From contig NZ_JBHEQA010000001.1 in the NCBI RefSeq assembly GCF_043678055.1, positions 868,001-932,000 of the forward strand: 64,000 nt of DNA, in the 5' to 3' direction. The translations under genes were made by a program, and so were the position numbers. Below are positions 35,794 to 43,709 of the stretch, piece by piece; the first letter of the stretch is position 1; the number at the start of each line of letters is the position of its first letter. This stretch comes from Spongiimicrobium salis (GTDB lineage: Bacteria; Bacteroidota; Bacteroidia; Flavobacteriales; Flavobacteriaceae). The notes below the pieces were generated by a model, which worked only from the letters and a program-made list of their open reading frames with translations, ran no database searches and was not told the origin of the DNA.

Positions 35794-36006
35794 TTAAGAC
35801 TTTTTCAATAAAGAGATTACCTTAGCTTTATGGTATGTTTTTTTATTTTCCTTGGTTTGGGTCTCAATTTTTTTCAAGCTCCATAACAATTGCTCACTTT
35901 GGTCAATAAGCTGACGCAATTGATCCTTTATGGCAATTAAATTTTGAGTATCCAAAGTCTCTATAATGTCGTCCACTGTTCTTTCTGTTTGAAATAGCTT
36001 CTCCAT
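35794..36006 (-). CDS. 70-residue coiled-coil protein, first gene of the putative LytTR-regulated pair
   Basis: This small helical protein has heptad-like Leu/Ile spacing (AIKDQLRQLIDQSEQLLWSLKKIETQTKENKK) and a Lys-rich end. It probably forms a coiled coil. No family is recognised. Upstream (36075-36083 and 36096-36104) are two CCATTCG(T/C)C sites 21 bp apart, 69-98 bp before the start codon, matching those in front of the response regulator at 48105-48506. It shares its transcript with the membrane protein 17 bp downstream. Confidence 0.7.
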   Translation of the reverse strand: MEKLFQTERTVDDIIETLDTQNLIAIKDQLRQLIDQSEQLLWSLKKIETQTKENKKTYHKAKVISLLKKS

Positions 36007-36074
36007 AATCTTGGATTTAGAGGTTTTACTTTCTCAAAGATGGTGTATTCCCAAGACTAAAAAAGAGCAGTAGG

Positions 36075-36104
36075 GGCGAATGGAAATTTACTGTCGACGA
36101 ATGG
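36075..36104 (-). promoter_or_regulatory. tandem LytTR-type binding sites upstream of the coiled-coil gene
   Basis: Read on the minus strand, sites CCATTCGTC (36104-36096) and CCATTCGCC (36083-36075) are 21 bp apart, two helical turns. The AlgR consensus (CCGTTCGTC) is known for a LytTR protein, and a LytTR regulator is encoded at 42670-43386. The same arrangement recurs at 48565-48594. Binding by that regulator is inferred. Confidence 0.7.
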
Positions 36105-36119
36105 TAAAAAGCATGGGAT

Positions 36120-36262
36120 TATGCAAAAATAGAAATGTATGGAGATCGCCGGGCAAGGTAGCGTCTGATTACTTGCTGTAGTGAAGCAACAGGACTCCTC
36201 ATCGCAAATAGCTCCTATCCCTTAGGGAAGTTAAGTAGGGTGAGCTGTTGGGAACAGAGGAT
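36120..36262. ncRNA. candidate structured RNA in intergenic space (weak)
   Basis: The block is less AT-rich than its surroundings and contains paired segments AGCTC/GAGCT (36209-36245 area) enclosing a CCCTTAGGG palindrome. It has no open frame. It lies between the end of thiH (minus) and the promoter of the coiled-coil gene. Neither a known RNA family nor a promoter could be identified by eye, so the call is a suggestion only. Confidence 0.25.
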
Positions 36263-36279
36263 ACGGATTAATTTCTTGA

Positions 36280-37401
36280 TTATAATTTTTCCGAATAGCT
36301 TTTGGACCAATCCTTCCAAACCACCTCATAACCCTGGGATTGAATCATTTCTTTGATTTCGGCCGTGGAACGTTCGTCAGAAATTTCAAACTGCTCCAAA
36401 GATTCCGGGGCAACGCTATATCCTCCAGGATTGGTTTTGGACTCTGCACTAATGGAGGTAATTCCCAAGTGGATACAATGATTTCTAAACGTTTCACTTT
36501 CGCGTGTAGACATGGAAAGTTCCACATCCTCATCCAACAGTCGGTAAGCACAAATCAATTGCACCAAGTCCGCATCGGTCATGGCTACTTTGGGTTCCAC
36601 ATTCCCTTCATGGGGGCGTAGGCGGGGAAATGAAATAGAATATTTGGTTTTCCAATAGGTTTTTTGCAAGTATTGAAGGTGTAAGGCGGTATAAAAACTA
36701 TCTACCCTCCAGTCTTCCAAACCAAATAGGGCTCCCAATCCTATTTTATGGATACCTGCCCTCCCCAGGCGATCGGGGGTCTCCAAGCGGTAGTCAAAAT
36801 TAGACTTCTTCCCTTTAGGGTGGTGTATTTTATAGGTGGCCTTATGATAGGTTTCCTGATAGACCAATACGGCATAGAGCCCTGCTTCAATCAAAATCTC
36901 ATATTCTTCCTTATTCAAGGGTTGTACCTCTATACTGATATTGGAAAAATGAGGCCGTACCAGATCAATGGCATGTTTGATATAGGATACGCCTACCTTC
37001 CTATTCGCCTCTCCGGTCACCAATAAAATGTGATCATAGCCCAAGGCTTTTATATGGGCCACTTCCTCTAAAATCTCCTTATCTGTAAGCGTTCTTCGGC
37101 GGATGGCATTGGTCATACTAAAACCGCAATAGGTGCAGATATTTTGACATTCATTGGAGAGGTACATGGGAATATACATTTGGATGGTATTTCCAAAACG
37201 CTTTTTGGTTCGTTGATTGCTCCGTTGTGCCATTTCTTCCAAAAAAGGTTGCGCTGCAGGAGCGATCAAGGCTTTAAAATCTTCCAGTCCTATCTTCTCT
37301 TTGGACAACACCTTTTGGACATCTTCGGAAGTCACCCCATAGATTTCCTCTTCCAGTTGATCCCAGTCGTATTGCACAAAAGTCTCTCTAAAACTACTCA
37401 T
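36280..37401 (-). CDS. thiH: 2-iminoacetate synthase
   Basis: This radical SAM enzyme of 373 residues makes dehydroglycine from tyrosine for the thiazole part of thiamine. The 4Fe-4S motif C85-x3-C89-x2-C92 (CQNICTYC) and the TGE and LRPHEG-type segments match ThiH. The first codons overlap the end of thiG by 8 nt, so the two are translationally coupled. It is the last gene of the thi operon, and no thiF follows. Use of ThiH rather than the oxygen-dependent ThiO is common in this phylum. Confidence 0.96.
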   Translation of the reverse strand: MSSFRETFVQYDWDQLEEEIYGVTSEDVQKVLSKEKIGLEDFKALIAPAAQPFLEEMAQRSNQRTKKRFGNTIQMYIPMYLSNECQNICTYCGFSMTNAIRRRTLTDKEILEEVAHIKALGYDHILLVTGEANRKVGVSYIKHAIDLVRPHFSNISIEVQPLNKEEYEILIEAGLYAVLVYQETYHKATYKIHHPKGKKSNFDYRLETPDRLGRAGIHKIGLGALFGLEDWRVDSFYTALHLQYLQKTYWKTKYSISFPRLRPHEGNVEPKVAMTDADLVQLICAYRLLDEDVELSMSTRESETFRNHCIHLGITSISAESKTNPGGYSVAPESLEQFEISDERSTAEIKEMIQSQGYEVVWKDWSKSYSEKL

Positions 37402-38167
37402 GTAAAAAAGAGGTTAATGGGCTACTGGCTTCTGCATGATTCTTCATAGGGGCCAATTTGGCATTAAAAGCCATTCTTCCCGCCTGTACGGACATTTTAA
37501 AGGCCTTTGCCATCTCTTCGGGCTGTTGGGAAACCGCAATGGCCGTATTCACCAAGACCGCATCTGCTCCCAATTCCATAGCATGGGCCGCATGGGAAGG
37601 TGCACCAATACCGGCATCTACAATGACAGGTACATTGCTTTGGGCGATAATGATTTCAAGAAAATCCAAAGTTCTTATCCCTTTGTTACTTCCTATAGGG
37701 GCCCCTAGCGGCATTACACATTGTACTCCTACCTCTTCCAAACGTTTGCACAATACGGGATCTGCATGAATATAGGGCATCACCACAAAACCTAATTTCA
37801 CTAACTCTTCGGCTGCTTTCAAGGTTTCAATGGGATCCGGCAATAAATAGCGTGGATCTGGGTGAATTTCTAATTTCACCCAATTGGTTTTTAAGGCTTC
37901 CCGCGCCAGTTGTGCCGCAAATACGGCTTCCTTTGCCGTTCGTACTCCAGAAGTGTTCGGCAGTAGGTGAAGATGTTGTGCATTGAGATGGGTCAACATA
38001 TCATCACCTTTATCCTCAATATCCACACGTTTCAGCGCCACTGTTACCAGCTCACTTTCCGAAGCCAATACGGCTTTCCGCATTAGCGCGGCACTACTAA
38101 ATTTCCCCGTTCCTGTAAAAAGTCGGGAATTAAATGTTTTATCTGCTATGGTCAACGTATCTTTCAT
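37394..38167 (-). CDS. thiG: thiazole synthase
   Basis: The product is a 257-residue TIM-barrel enzyme that joins dehydroglycine, 1-deoxy-D-xylulose 5-phosphate and ThiS-thiocarboxylate to make the thiazole phosphate. The opening RLFTGTGKFSS, the catalytic-Lys region NWVKLEIHPDPRYLLPD and the phosphate loop PVIVDAGIGAPSHAAHAMELGADAVL are typical of ThiG. The start of thiH overlaps its end and it starts 1 bp after thiE, as in a tight operon. Confidence 0.97.
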   Translation of the reverse strand: MKDTLTIADKTFNSRLFTGTGKFSSAALMRKAVLASESELVTVALKRVDIEDKGDDMLTHLNAQHLHLLPNTSGVRTAKEAVFAAQLAREALKTNWVKLEIHPDPRYLLPDPIETLKAAEELVKLGFVVMPYIHADPVLCKRLEEVGVQCVMPLGAPIGSNKGIRTLDFLEIIIAQSNVPVIVDAGIGAPSHAAHAMELGADAVLVNTAIAVSQQPEEMAKAFKMSVQAGRMAFNAKLAPMKNHAEASSPLTSFLHE

Positions 38168-38168
38168 A

Positions 38169-38816
38169 CTACTGCTCTAGTTTCCAAACTTGCTCTTGTG
38201 TTGCAGGTGCTTTTAATAATTGATTGAACTTCCCTATGCGGTTAAAATCTTCATGTATTTCACTGGAGGCCGCAATGCCATGAATTCCAGTGGTCAATAG
38301 CTGGGGTACATCTTCTAAAGTGATTCCCCCTATTGCAATAATGGGGGTTTCCGTTTTTAAAATTTCTAAAATGGTCAAATAGCCTTCCCTTCCTAAAATA
38401 GGGCTCAGGTTTTTCTTGGTGTTGGTATAGCGGTAGGGACCCAAACCTATATAATCTACTTCTTTCGCTATTAATTCCTCACAATCCTGAAGGGTGTTTG
38501 CCGTGCCCCCAATACATTGCCATTTTTCCATATGTGCCCGGGCCTCTGTGGGACAAGCATCTGTTTTTCCCAAATGTACTCCATCTGCCTTTACCTCCTT
38601 TGCAATCTCATAATCATCATTGATAATCAGACGGGTCTGAAAATGTGCGGTCAGTTTTCTTGCCGCTACGGCCGTATCCAAAACAATTTGCCGCTCCGTA
38701 TGCTTCAAACGCAATTGTACCAATTCGGCTCCGGCAGCACAAGCCTTTTGGATTGCCTCTAAATGTGCTTCAGGGGAATCTCCTTGGGAAATATAATGTA
38801 ATTTTGGAATGGTCAT
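38169..38816 (-). CDS. thiE: thiamine-phosphate synthase
   Basis: This 215-residue TIM-barrel enzyme couples HMP-diphosphate with thiazole phosphate. The motifs GAELVQLRLKHTER, LIINDDYEIAKEVKADGVHLGKTD, GGTANTLQDC and AIGGITLEDVPQLLTTGIHGIA cover the substrate-binding loops of ThiE. It starts at the last base of the thiD stop codon, so the two are coupled. A second, diverged ThiE-like gene (39613-40191) is also in the operon; this copy keeps the normal motifs and is the likely main enzyme. Confidence 0.95.
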   Translation of the reverse strand: MTIPKLHYISQGDSPEAHLEAIQKACAAGAELVQLRLKHTERQIVLDTAVAARKLTAHFQTRLIINDDYEIAKEVKADGVHLGKTDACPTEARAHMEKWQCIGGTANTLQDCEELIAKEVDYIGLGPYRYTNTKKNLSPILGREGYLTILEILKTETPIIAIGGITLEDVPQLLTTGIHGIAASSEIHEDFNRIGKFNQLLKAPATQEQVWKLEQ

Positions 38817-39616
38817 TACGCTTCTTTCTTATCTGTGCAATATGTTGTTAAGGTTTCTGGTGCTATCGTGGCATGTGTTCCCAAATGTCCTGTATGGGAA
38901 TTCAAGAAAGCTTCGGTATAAGCTTTGGCGAGAATTCCTGCTTTTTCCATAGCATTTCCCAATGCCAGCTGACTGGCCAAGGCAGCCGATAATACACAAC
39001 CACTCCCGTGCTTTTCATAAATGGTTGCTGCCTCCGGAGGAATTTCCAAAGTATCGCCTTGATGCATATACAGCACATCCCAACCCCTTTTATCTTTTCG
39101 ATGCCCTCCTTTATGATACACCGCCGTTCGTTCTTGCATGAATGCTAGGGTATCTTGTACCGATTTTGAAGGGAACAACAGCTGGACCTCCTCATCGTTT
39201 GGAGTAATCAGGTCTATTTTTTCCAGGACTTTATCCAGAATTCCCATCTCATCCTTGCTGTGAAAATCAAAGCCCGCACTTGCCTTTAATACAGGGTCTA
39301 CCACAATCGTAAGCTCCGCATCATAAGCCCGCAACTTTTCAATAATCCTAAGCAGCCTCTTCCAATGGGGAACAATCCCAATTTTGATCACTTTAATCTT
39401 AAAACGCTTAAAAAGCATTTCGATCTGATCTAAAACCAATTGCTCTTCTATCCACTCACAAGATTTAAACTCAATGTCGTTCTGTACCGTTATTGCAGTA
39501 CACACAGCTAATCCGTACAACCCATGGGCCTGAAAGGTTTGCACATCGGCCATGATCCCTGCTCCTCCTGAAGGATCAAAACCTGCAATGGATAGTATGT
39601 AATGGTGTTCCTTCAC
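38816..39616 (-). CDS. thiD: hydroxymethylpyrimidine/phosphomethylpyrimidine kinase
   Basis: The gene encodes a 266-residue ribokinase-fold enzyme that phosphorylates HMP and HMP-phosphate. The opening SIAGFDPSGGAGIMADVQTFQAHGLYG and the C-terminal KHGSGCVLSAALASQLALG loop are ThiD signatures; the GSGC loop holds the catalytic region. It overlaps the ThiE-like gene upstream by 4 nt and touches thiE downstream. It acts in the cytosol in the pyrimidine branch of the pathway. Confidence 0.96.
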   Translation of the reverse strand: MKEHHYILSIAGFDPSGGAGIMADVQTFQAHGLYGLAVCTAITVQNDIEFKSCEWIEEQLVLDQIEMLFKRFKIKVIKIGIVPHWKRLLRIIEKLRAYDAELTIVVDPVLKASAGFDFHSKDEMGILDKVLEKIDLITPNDEEVQLLFPSKSVQDTLAFMQERTAVYHKGGHRKDKRGWDVLYMHQGDTLEIPPEAATIYEKHGSGCVLSAALASQLALGNAMEKAGILAKAYTEAFLNSHTGHLGTHATIAPETLTTYCTDKKEA

Positions 39617-40191
39617 TCAAAAAAACCTTGCATCTGTTTAAAATCGGCAATCGGTGTGGCGCTCTTCCAGATTCCTCCCAAAACACCAACACCTTGAAAG
39701 CCCAATGCCTTAAATTTTGGAATATTATCTGCAGTCACCCCACCCATACCTATAATTTTTTTAGCACTATGATTCACATCAAAGCCCTTACCTTCATAGC
39801 CTTGTTTGGAAATGGAAGCAAATACGGGACTCAATAAATGATAGTCGAATGGAAAAGTACAACCCTCCAATTCCTCGGGCTCATGGAAAGACGAGCTTAC
39901 CGTTATGCCTTCAAAATCACTTAGATATTCGGCTATCTGGGGCGTATCCCTCCTTTTCTGTTCTTGAAAGTGAATGCCCTTTAAATCAAATTCCTGAAGC
40001 AATTCATGATGATAGTGTACCATAATACGATCATGGTATTGCGTATCGATCTGATGGAGATACGCACAATGCGCTTCATAATCCTTATCTGGCTTTCTAA
40101 AGTGATAGTGCGTCAGCCCTGCCTCAAAAAGTTGGTGCAAGGTATGTATTTCATCTTGGATATCCGTTTCAGGGGCAATGAGTACAATCAT
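39613..40191 (-). CDS. second ThiE/TenI-like protein, diverged
   Basis: The 192-residue protein has the ThiE/TenI TIM-barrel pattern (LTHYHFRKPDKDYE, LKGIHFQEQKR, SSSFHEPEELEGCTF, LLSPVFASISKQGYEG, IIGMGGVTADNIPKFKALGFQGVGVLG). It lacks several substrate-binding residues seen in the other copy. TenI-type relatives isomerise the thiazole product rather than join the two halves, so this may be the thiazole tautomerase TenI. It lies between thiC (2 bp away) and thiD (4-nt overlap). TenI or a second ThiE are both possible. Confidence 0.82.
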   Translation of the reverse strand: MIVLIAPETDIQDEIHTLHQLFEAGLTHYHFRKPDKDYEAHCAYLHQIDTQYHDRIMVHYHHELLQEFDLKGIHFQEQKRRDTPQIAEYLSDFEGITVSSSFHEPEELEGCTFPFDYHLLSPVFASISKQGYEGKGFDVNHSAKKIIGMGGVTADNIPKFKALGFQGVGVLGGIWKSATPIADFKQMQGFFE

Positions 40192-40193
40192 GT

Positions 40194-42053
40194 TTACAGA
40201 TATACTTTTGATCCTTTTTCCCTAAACTCTTGCGATTTTTCATCCATTCCTTTTTGAATGACCTCATTATCCACAATTTCGTTCGTAGCGGCAAAATCAC
40301 GTACTTCTTGGGATATTTTCATAGAGCAGAATTTAGGACCGCACATGGAACAAAAATGCGCAATTTTCGCCCCTTCCGCAGGTAAGGTCTCGTCGTGATA
40401 TTCCCGCGCCAATTCTGGATCTAGACCAAGATTGAACTGGTCTTCCCATCGAAATTCAAATCGTGCTTTGGACAAGGCATTGTCCCTGTGCTGGGCTCCG
40501 GGATGCCCCTTGGCCAAATCTGCGGCATGTGCCGCCAGTTTATAGGTCACCACGCCTGCCCGTACGTCATCTTTATTGGGCAATCCCAAGTGCTCCTTAG
40601 GCGTCACATAACATAACATGGCACAACCAAACCACCCAATCATGGCTGCTCCAATACCTGAAGTAATATGATCATAGCCGGGTGCAATATCTGTGGTTAA
40701 AGGTCCTAAGGTATAAAAAGGCGCTTCATCACAAAGTTCGATCTGCTTTTCCATATTTTCCTTGATCATGTGCATAGGTACATGGCCCGGACCTTCTATA
40801 AAGCACTGTACTTCATGCTTACGGGCAATCTGTGTAAGTTCTCCCAAAGTTTCCAGTTCTGCAAACTGTGCTTCATCATTGGCATCGGCAATAGATCCAG
40901 GACGTAGACCATCTCCCAATGAAAAAGCGACGTCGTAGGACTTCATAATTTCACAGATCTCCTCAAAATGGGTATACAGGAAGCTTTCTTTGTGATGGGC
41001 CAAACACCATTTTGCCATGATGGACCCTCCTCTGGAAACAATACCGGTAACGCGTTTTGCGGTCATGGGAACATAACGCAATCGCACTCCGGCATGGATG
41101 GTAAAATAATCCACTCCCTGCTCTGCCTGTTCTATTAGCGTATCCTTAAAAATCTCCCAGGTTAGATCTTCGGCAACCCCATTCACTTTTTCCAGAGCTT
41201 GGTAGATAGGAACCGTACCCACGGGCACAGGGGAATTTCTAATGATCCATTCCCGGGTTTCGTGAATGTTCTGTCCGGTAGATAGGTCCATAATATTATC
41301 TGCTCCCCAACGACAGGCCCAAACGGCTTTTTCCACTTCTTCTTCAATAGAGGAAGTCGTAGCAGAGTTTCCAATATTGGCATTGATCTTTACCAGAAAA
41401 TTTCGTCCTAAAATCATAGGCTCCGCTTCCGGGTGATTGATGTTGGACGGGATAACGGCACGCCCTCTTGCCACTTCCTCGCGTACAAATTCAGGAGTGA
41501 TCTTCGCAGGAATTGCCGCCCCAAAATGCTCTCCCTTATGTTGTTTTGCCAACTCGGTCATTTCATCAATGCGCTGATTCTCCCGTATAGCAATATACTC
41601 CATTTCTGGAGTAATGATTCCTTTTTTAGCATAATGCAATTGGGTGACATTCTCTCCTTTTTTAGCGCGCAACGGTTTTTTAAGGTGTGAAAAACGCATA
41701 TGATCTAAGCGAGTGTCATTTAATCTTTCATTGCAATATTCAGAGGTGAAAGAAGTTAACTGCTCTACATTATCGCGCTCTAAGATCCATTGTTCCCGTA
41801 TACGCTCAATTCCTTGGTGCACATTGATTTCCTTGTCCGGATCGGTATAAGGTCCTGAGGTATCATAGACCGTCACCGGTTCGTTTGGAATCAATTTTCC
41901 ACTAAGGGAATCTTTGGTATCACTCAAATGGATCTCGCGCATGGCCACCTTTATTTGTGGGTGGATTTTTCCGGAGACATATATCTTCTTTGAATTTGGA
42001 AAAGGTTTTCTACTGATGATTCCTTCTTTGGGTGCTGTGTCTTTGTTTTTCAT
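40194..42053 (-). CDS. thiC: phosphomethylpyrimidine synthase
   Basis: This 619-residue non-canonical radical SAM enzyme converts aminoimidazole ribotide to HMP-phosphate. The C-terminal cluster motif CSMCGPKFCSM gives CxxCxxxxC. The segments RGGSIMAKWCLAHHKESFLY, EGPGHVPMHMI and YVTPKEHLGLP are conserved in ThiC. It follows thiS by 47 bp and is the largest gene of the operon. Expression is under the TPP riboswitch. Confidence 0.98.
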   Translation of the reverse strand: MKNKDTAPKEGIISRKPFPNSKKIYVSGKIHPQIKVAMREIHLSDTKDSLSGKLIPNEPVTVYDTSGPYTDPDKEINVHQGIERIREQWILERDNVEQLTSFTSEYCNERLNDTRLDHMRFSHLKKPLRAKKGENVTQLHYAKKGIITPEMEYIAIRENQRIDEMTELAKQHKGEHFGAAIPAKITPEFVREEVARGRAVIPSNINHPEAEPMILGRNFLVKINANIGNSATTSSIEEEVEKAVWACRWGADNIMDLSTGQNIHETREWIIRNSPVPVGTVPIYQALEKVNGVAEDLTWEIFKDTLIEQAEQGVDYFTIHAGVRLRYVPMTAKRVTGIVSRGGSIMAKWCLAHHKESFLYTHFEEICEIMKSYDVAFSLGDGLRPGSIADANDEAQFAELETLGELTQIARKHEVQCFIEGPGHVPMHMIKENMEKQIELCDEAPFYTLGPLTTDIAPGYDHITSGIGAAMIGWFGCAMLCYVTPKEHLGLPNKDDVRAGVVTYKLAAHAADLAKGHPGAQHRDNALSKARFEFRWEDQFNLGLDPELAREYHDETLPAEGAKIAHFCSMCGPKFCSMKISQEVRDFAATNEIVDNEVIQKGMDEKSQEFREKGSKVYL

Positions 42054-42100
42054 TCTCTTGTACTAGTGTTTTAAGGTTCTTGAAGTAGGAAATACCATTA

Positions 42101-42304
42101 TTATCCTCCTTGGGCTGCTTGTATGATCAATACATGGTCATTCTCTGATAAGGCTTGGCTTGCCCAAGTATCTCTGGAAATGATGCTATTGTTAATGGCA
42201 ACCGCAATACCGTCCGAAGTGGTATTGATTTGTTCCAATAATTGATAAAGGGTATGGTTTTCTTCGATTTCCATGGCCGCCTCATTGACCTGTATTGTTA
42301 TCAT
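42101..42304 (-). CDS. thiS: sulfur carrier protein
   Basis: The product is 67 residues with a ubiquitin-like fold ending in Gly-Gly (QAAQGG), the C-terminus that is adenylated and converted to thiocarboxylate to donate sulfur to ThiG. The pattern GIAVAINNSIISRDTWASQALSENDHVLIIQAAQGG is typical. It is the first gene of the operon, about 100 bp after the riboswitch. The adenylating enzyme ThiF is not in this window and must be elsewhere. Confidence 0.95.
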   Translation of the reverse strand: MITIQVNEAAMEIEENHTLYQLLEQINTTSDGIAVAINNSIISRDTWASQALSENDHVLIIQAAQGG

Positions 42305-42407
42305 ATCTGCAATTATTATATGAACTCAGGGTACAATACGGACTTTGAAAGCAATATCGGGAGGATATTGACCAAAAAGAGGAGGACAACGATGTTCTCG
42401 CATTTAC

Positions 42408-42485
42408 TTTTTCCTTCGCTGGTACTAACCATGTCAGGTTCAAAGGGTATTTCTCAGTTCCTTTATGGAACACCCCTAAAGCTTA
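42408..42485 (-). ncRNA. TPP riboswitch (THI element)
   Basis: On the minus strand the conserved pieces are in order: AGGGGTG, CTGAGA, ACCCTTTGAACCTGA, GGTTAGTACC and GCGAAGGAA. These form the pyrimidine- and diphosphate-sensing helices of the thiamine pyrophosphate riboswitch. It lies upstream of thiS and should turn the thi operon off when TPP is abundant. Confidence 0.97.
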
Positions 42486-42669
42486 AAGCAGTAAATATAT
42501 TAAAAACTATGGATTTAATCCATGTCTTCTTATAATCTTTTTAGGAAAGGAAAATCACGGAATACGAACGGACACGCTCTCATCCTTTGTCCCACTTATT
42601 CAAAAAAAAGTGACAAAAGACAGGGTTGGTATTGGCTTATTATTACGGTAAAAAAGCAAGCTAAACAAC

Positions 42670-43386
42670 TCACAATAAATTCAACCGTCGCATCAATTCC
42701 GGACGATTGGATCGGCTAATGGGAATGACATTCTTTTCTATCAAGACACTATTGTCTTCGATATCTATGATTTTAGAGAAGTTGATGATAAAAGAACGGT
42801 GAATCTGTAGAAAAATACTGTCCGGTAATTTCTCCTTGATTTTCTTGAGTGTGGAATGCACGCGGTACTTTTCTTTCTGGGTTTTTACGTCAATATAATC
42901 CCCTTGGGCTTCGATCAGTAAAATTTCATCGTACTTCAACTTAATCAATCTGCGATCGATATTGATATAGAGGTCTTCCCCTGAATTGGTTTCCAATTCT
43001 CCTTCGGAAGCATGTGCCGGCACTACTGTTTTTGCCATGGCATTTTTTACCTTTTGCAAGGACTTTTTAAAGCGTTCCAATGTTAGGGGTTTCACCAAAT
43101 AATCTACAATAGCTTCATATTCATAGGCTTCTATGGCAAAATTGGTATCAGAGGTAATCAGCACTATTTTGGGCGGATTTTTTAGGGTCTGTACAAAGTC
43201 AAAACCCGTAAACCCTGGCATATGGATATCCAAAAACACCACATCTACAGTTTGTTGATTTAAAAATTTAATGGCTTCCATGGCATTGGGCAAAGAATCC
43301 ATTACGTTCAAATCTGGCACCATGGAACAGAGTTGTTCCATAATGGCCCTTGCGGCGGCTTCGTCATCTACAATGATACAATTCAT
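42670..43386 (-). CDS. LytTR-family response regulator
   Basis: The 238-residue protein has an N-terminal receiver domain (acidic pair near 7-8; phosphoacceptor D53 in FLDIHMPG; conserved Lys in DYLVKPLT) and a C-terminal LytTR DNA-binding domain (about 130-235; LIKLKYDEILLIEAQGDYIDV, LQIHRSFIINFSKI, ISRSNRPELMRRL). LytTR proteins bind tandem 9-bp sites; AlgR of Pseudomonas is one. It is the last gene of the H-NOX/FIST operon, 2 bp after HPt. Tandem CCATTCGTC sites at 48565-48594 and 36075-36104 are its probable targets. Confidence 0.93.
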   Translation of the reverse strand: MNCIIVDDEAAARAIMEQLCSMVPDLNVMDSLPNAMEAIKFLNQQTVDVVFLDIHMPGFTGFDFVQTLKNPPKIVLITSDTNFAIEAYEYEAIVDYLVKPLTLERFKKSLQKVKNAMAKTVVPAHASEGELETNSGEDLYINIDRRLIKLKYDEILLIEAQGDYIDVKTQKEKYRVHSTLKKIKEKLPDSIFLQIHRSFIINFSKIIDIEDNSVLIEKNVIPISRSNRPELMRRLNLL

Positions 43387-43388
43387 GG

Positions 43389-43709
43389 TTAAATAGTTTT
43401 AAGATACACTTCAATGGTTTCCAAAATGGAATGAAATTCATTTTTCAATGCCGTATTTCCTGTTCTCAGGTCTTCTTCATAGGTTACGGCCAACCTATAG
43501 CTTTCTTCTAGACCAAGGATATTGAACTTATGCTTTAATTTATGCACATTCAGAGCAGCTTCCCGAGTCATATCCTCGGCGATATTGCCAAGGTATTCTT
43601 TCTTTTCAATTGGGAATTCGGTCTGTAGAATGCCTATGAATTTCTTTTCAAAAGCACTGTCTCCTCCTGCTAAATTTTTGATATAAGTTAAATTGGGTTC
43701 TTCTGTCAT
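43389..43709 (-). CDS. HPt phosphotransfer protein
   Basis: This 106-residue helical protein starts at ATG 43709 inside the stop of the kinase gene (ATGA overlap). The HPt signature HKLKHKFNILG gives the phosphorylated histidine H56. It accepts phosphate from a histidine kinase or passes it to a receiver domain. Its place between two kinases and a LytTR receiver suggests that it relays phosphate to that regulator and perhaps to the receiver protein at 48105-48506. A longer frame to 43772 lies inside the kinase gene and is not used. Confidence 0.85.
   Translation of the reverse strand: MTEEPNLTYIKNLAGGDSAFEKKFIGILQTEFPIEKKEYLGNIAEDMTREAALNVHKLKHKFNILGLEESYRLAVTYEEDLRTGNTALKNEFHSILETIEVYLKTI

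Noticed and set aside
42522..42719. 65-codon plus frame beside the riboswitch
   Set aside because: It overlaps the LytTR gene end and has no domain or homology signal.
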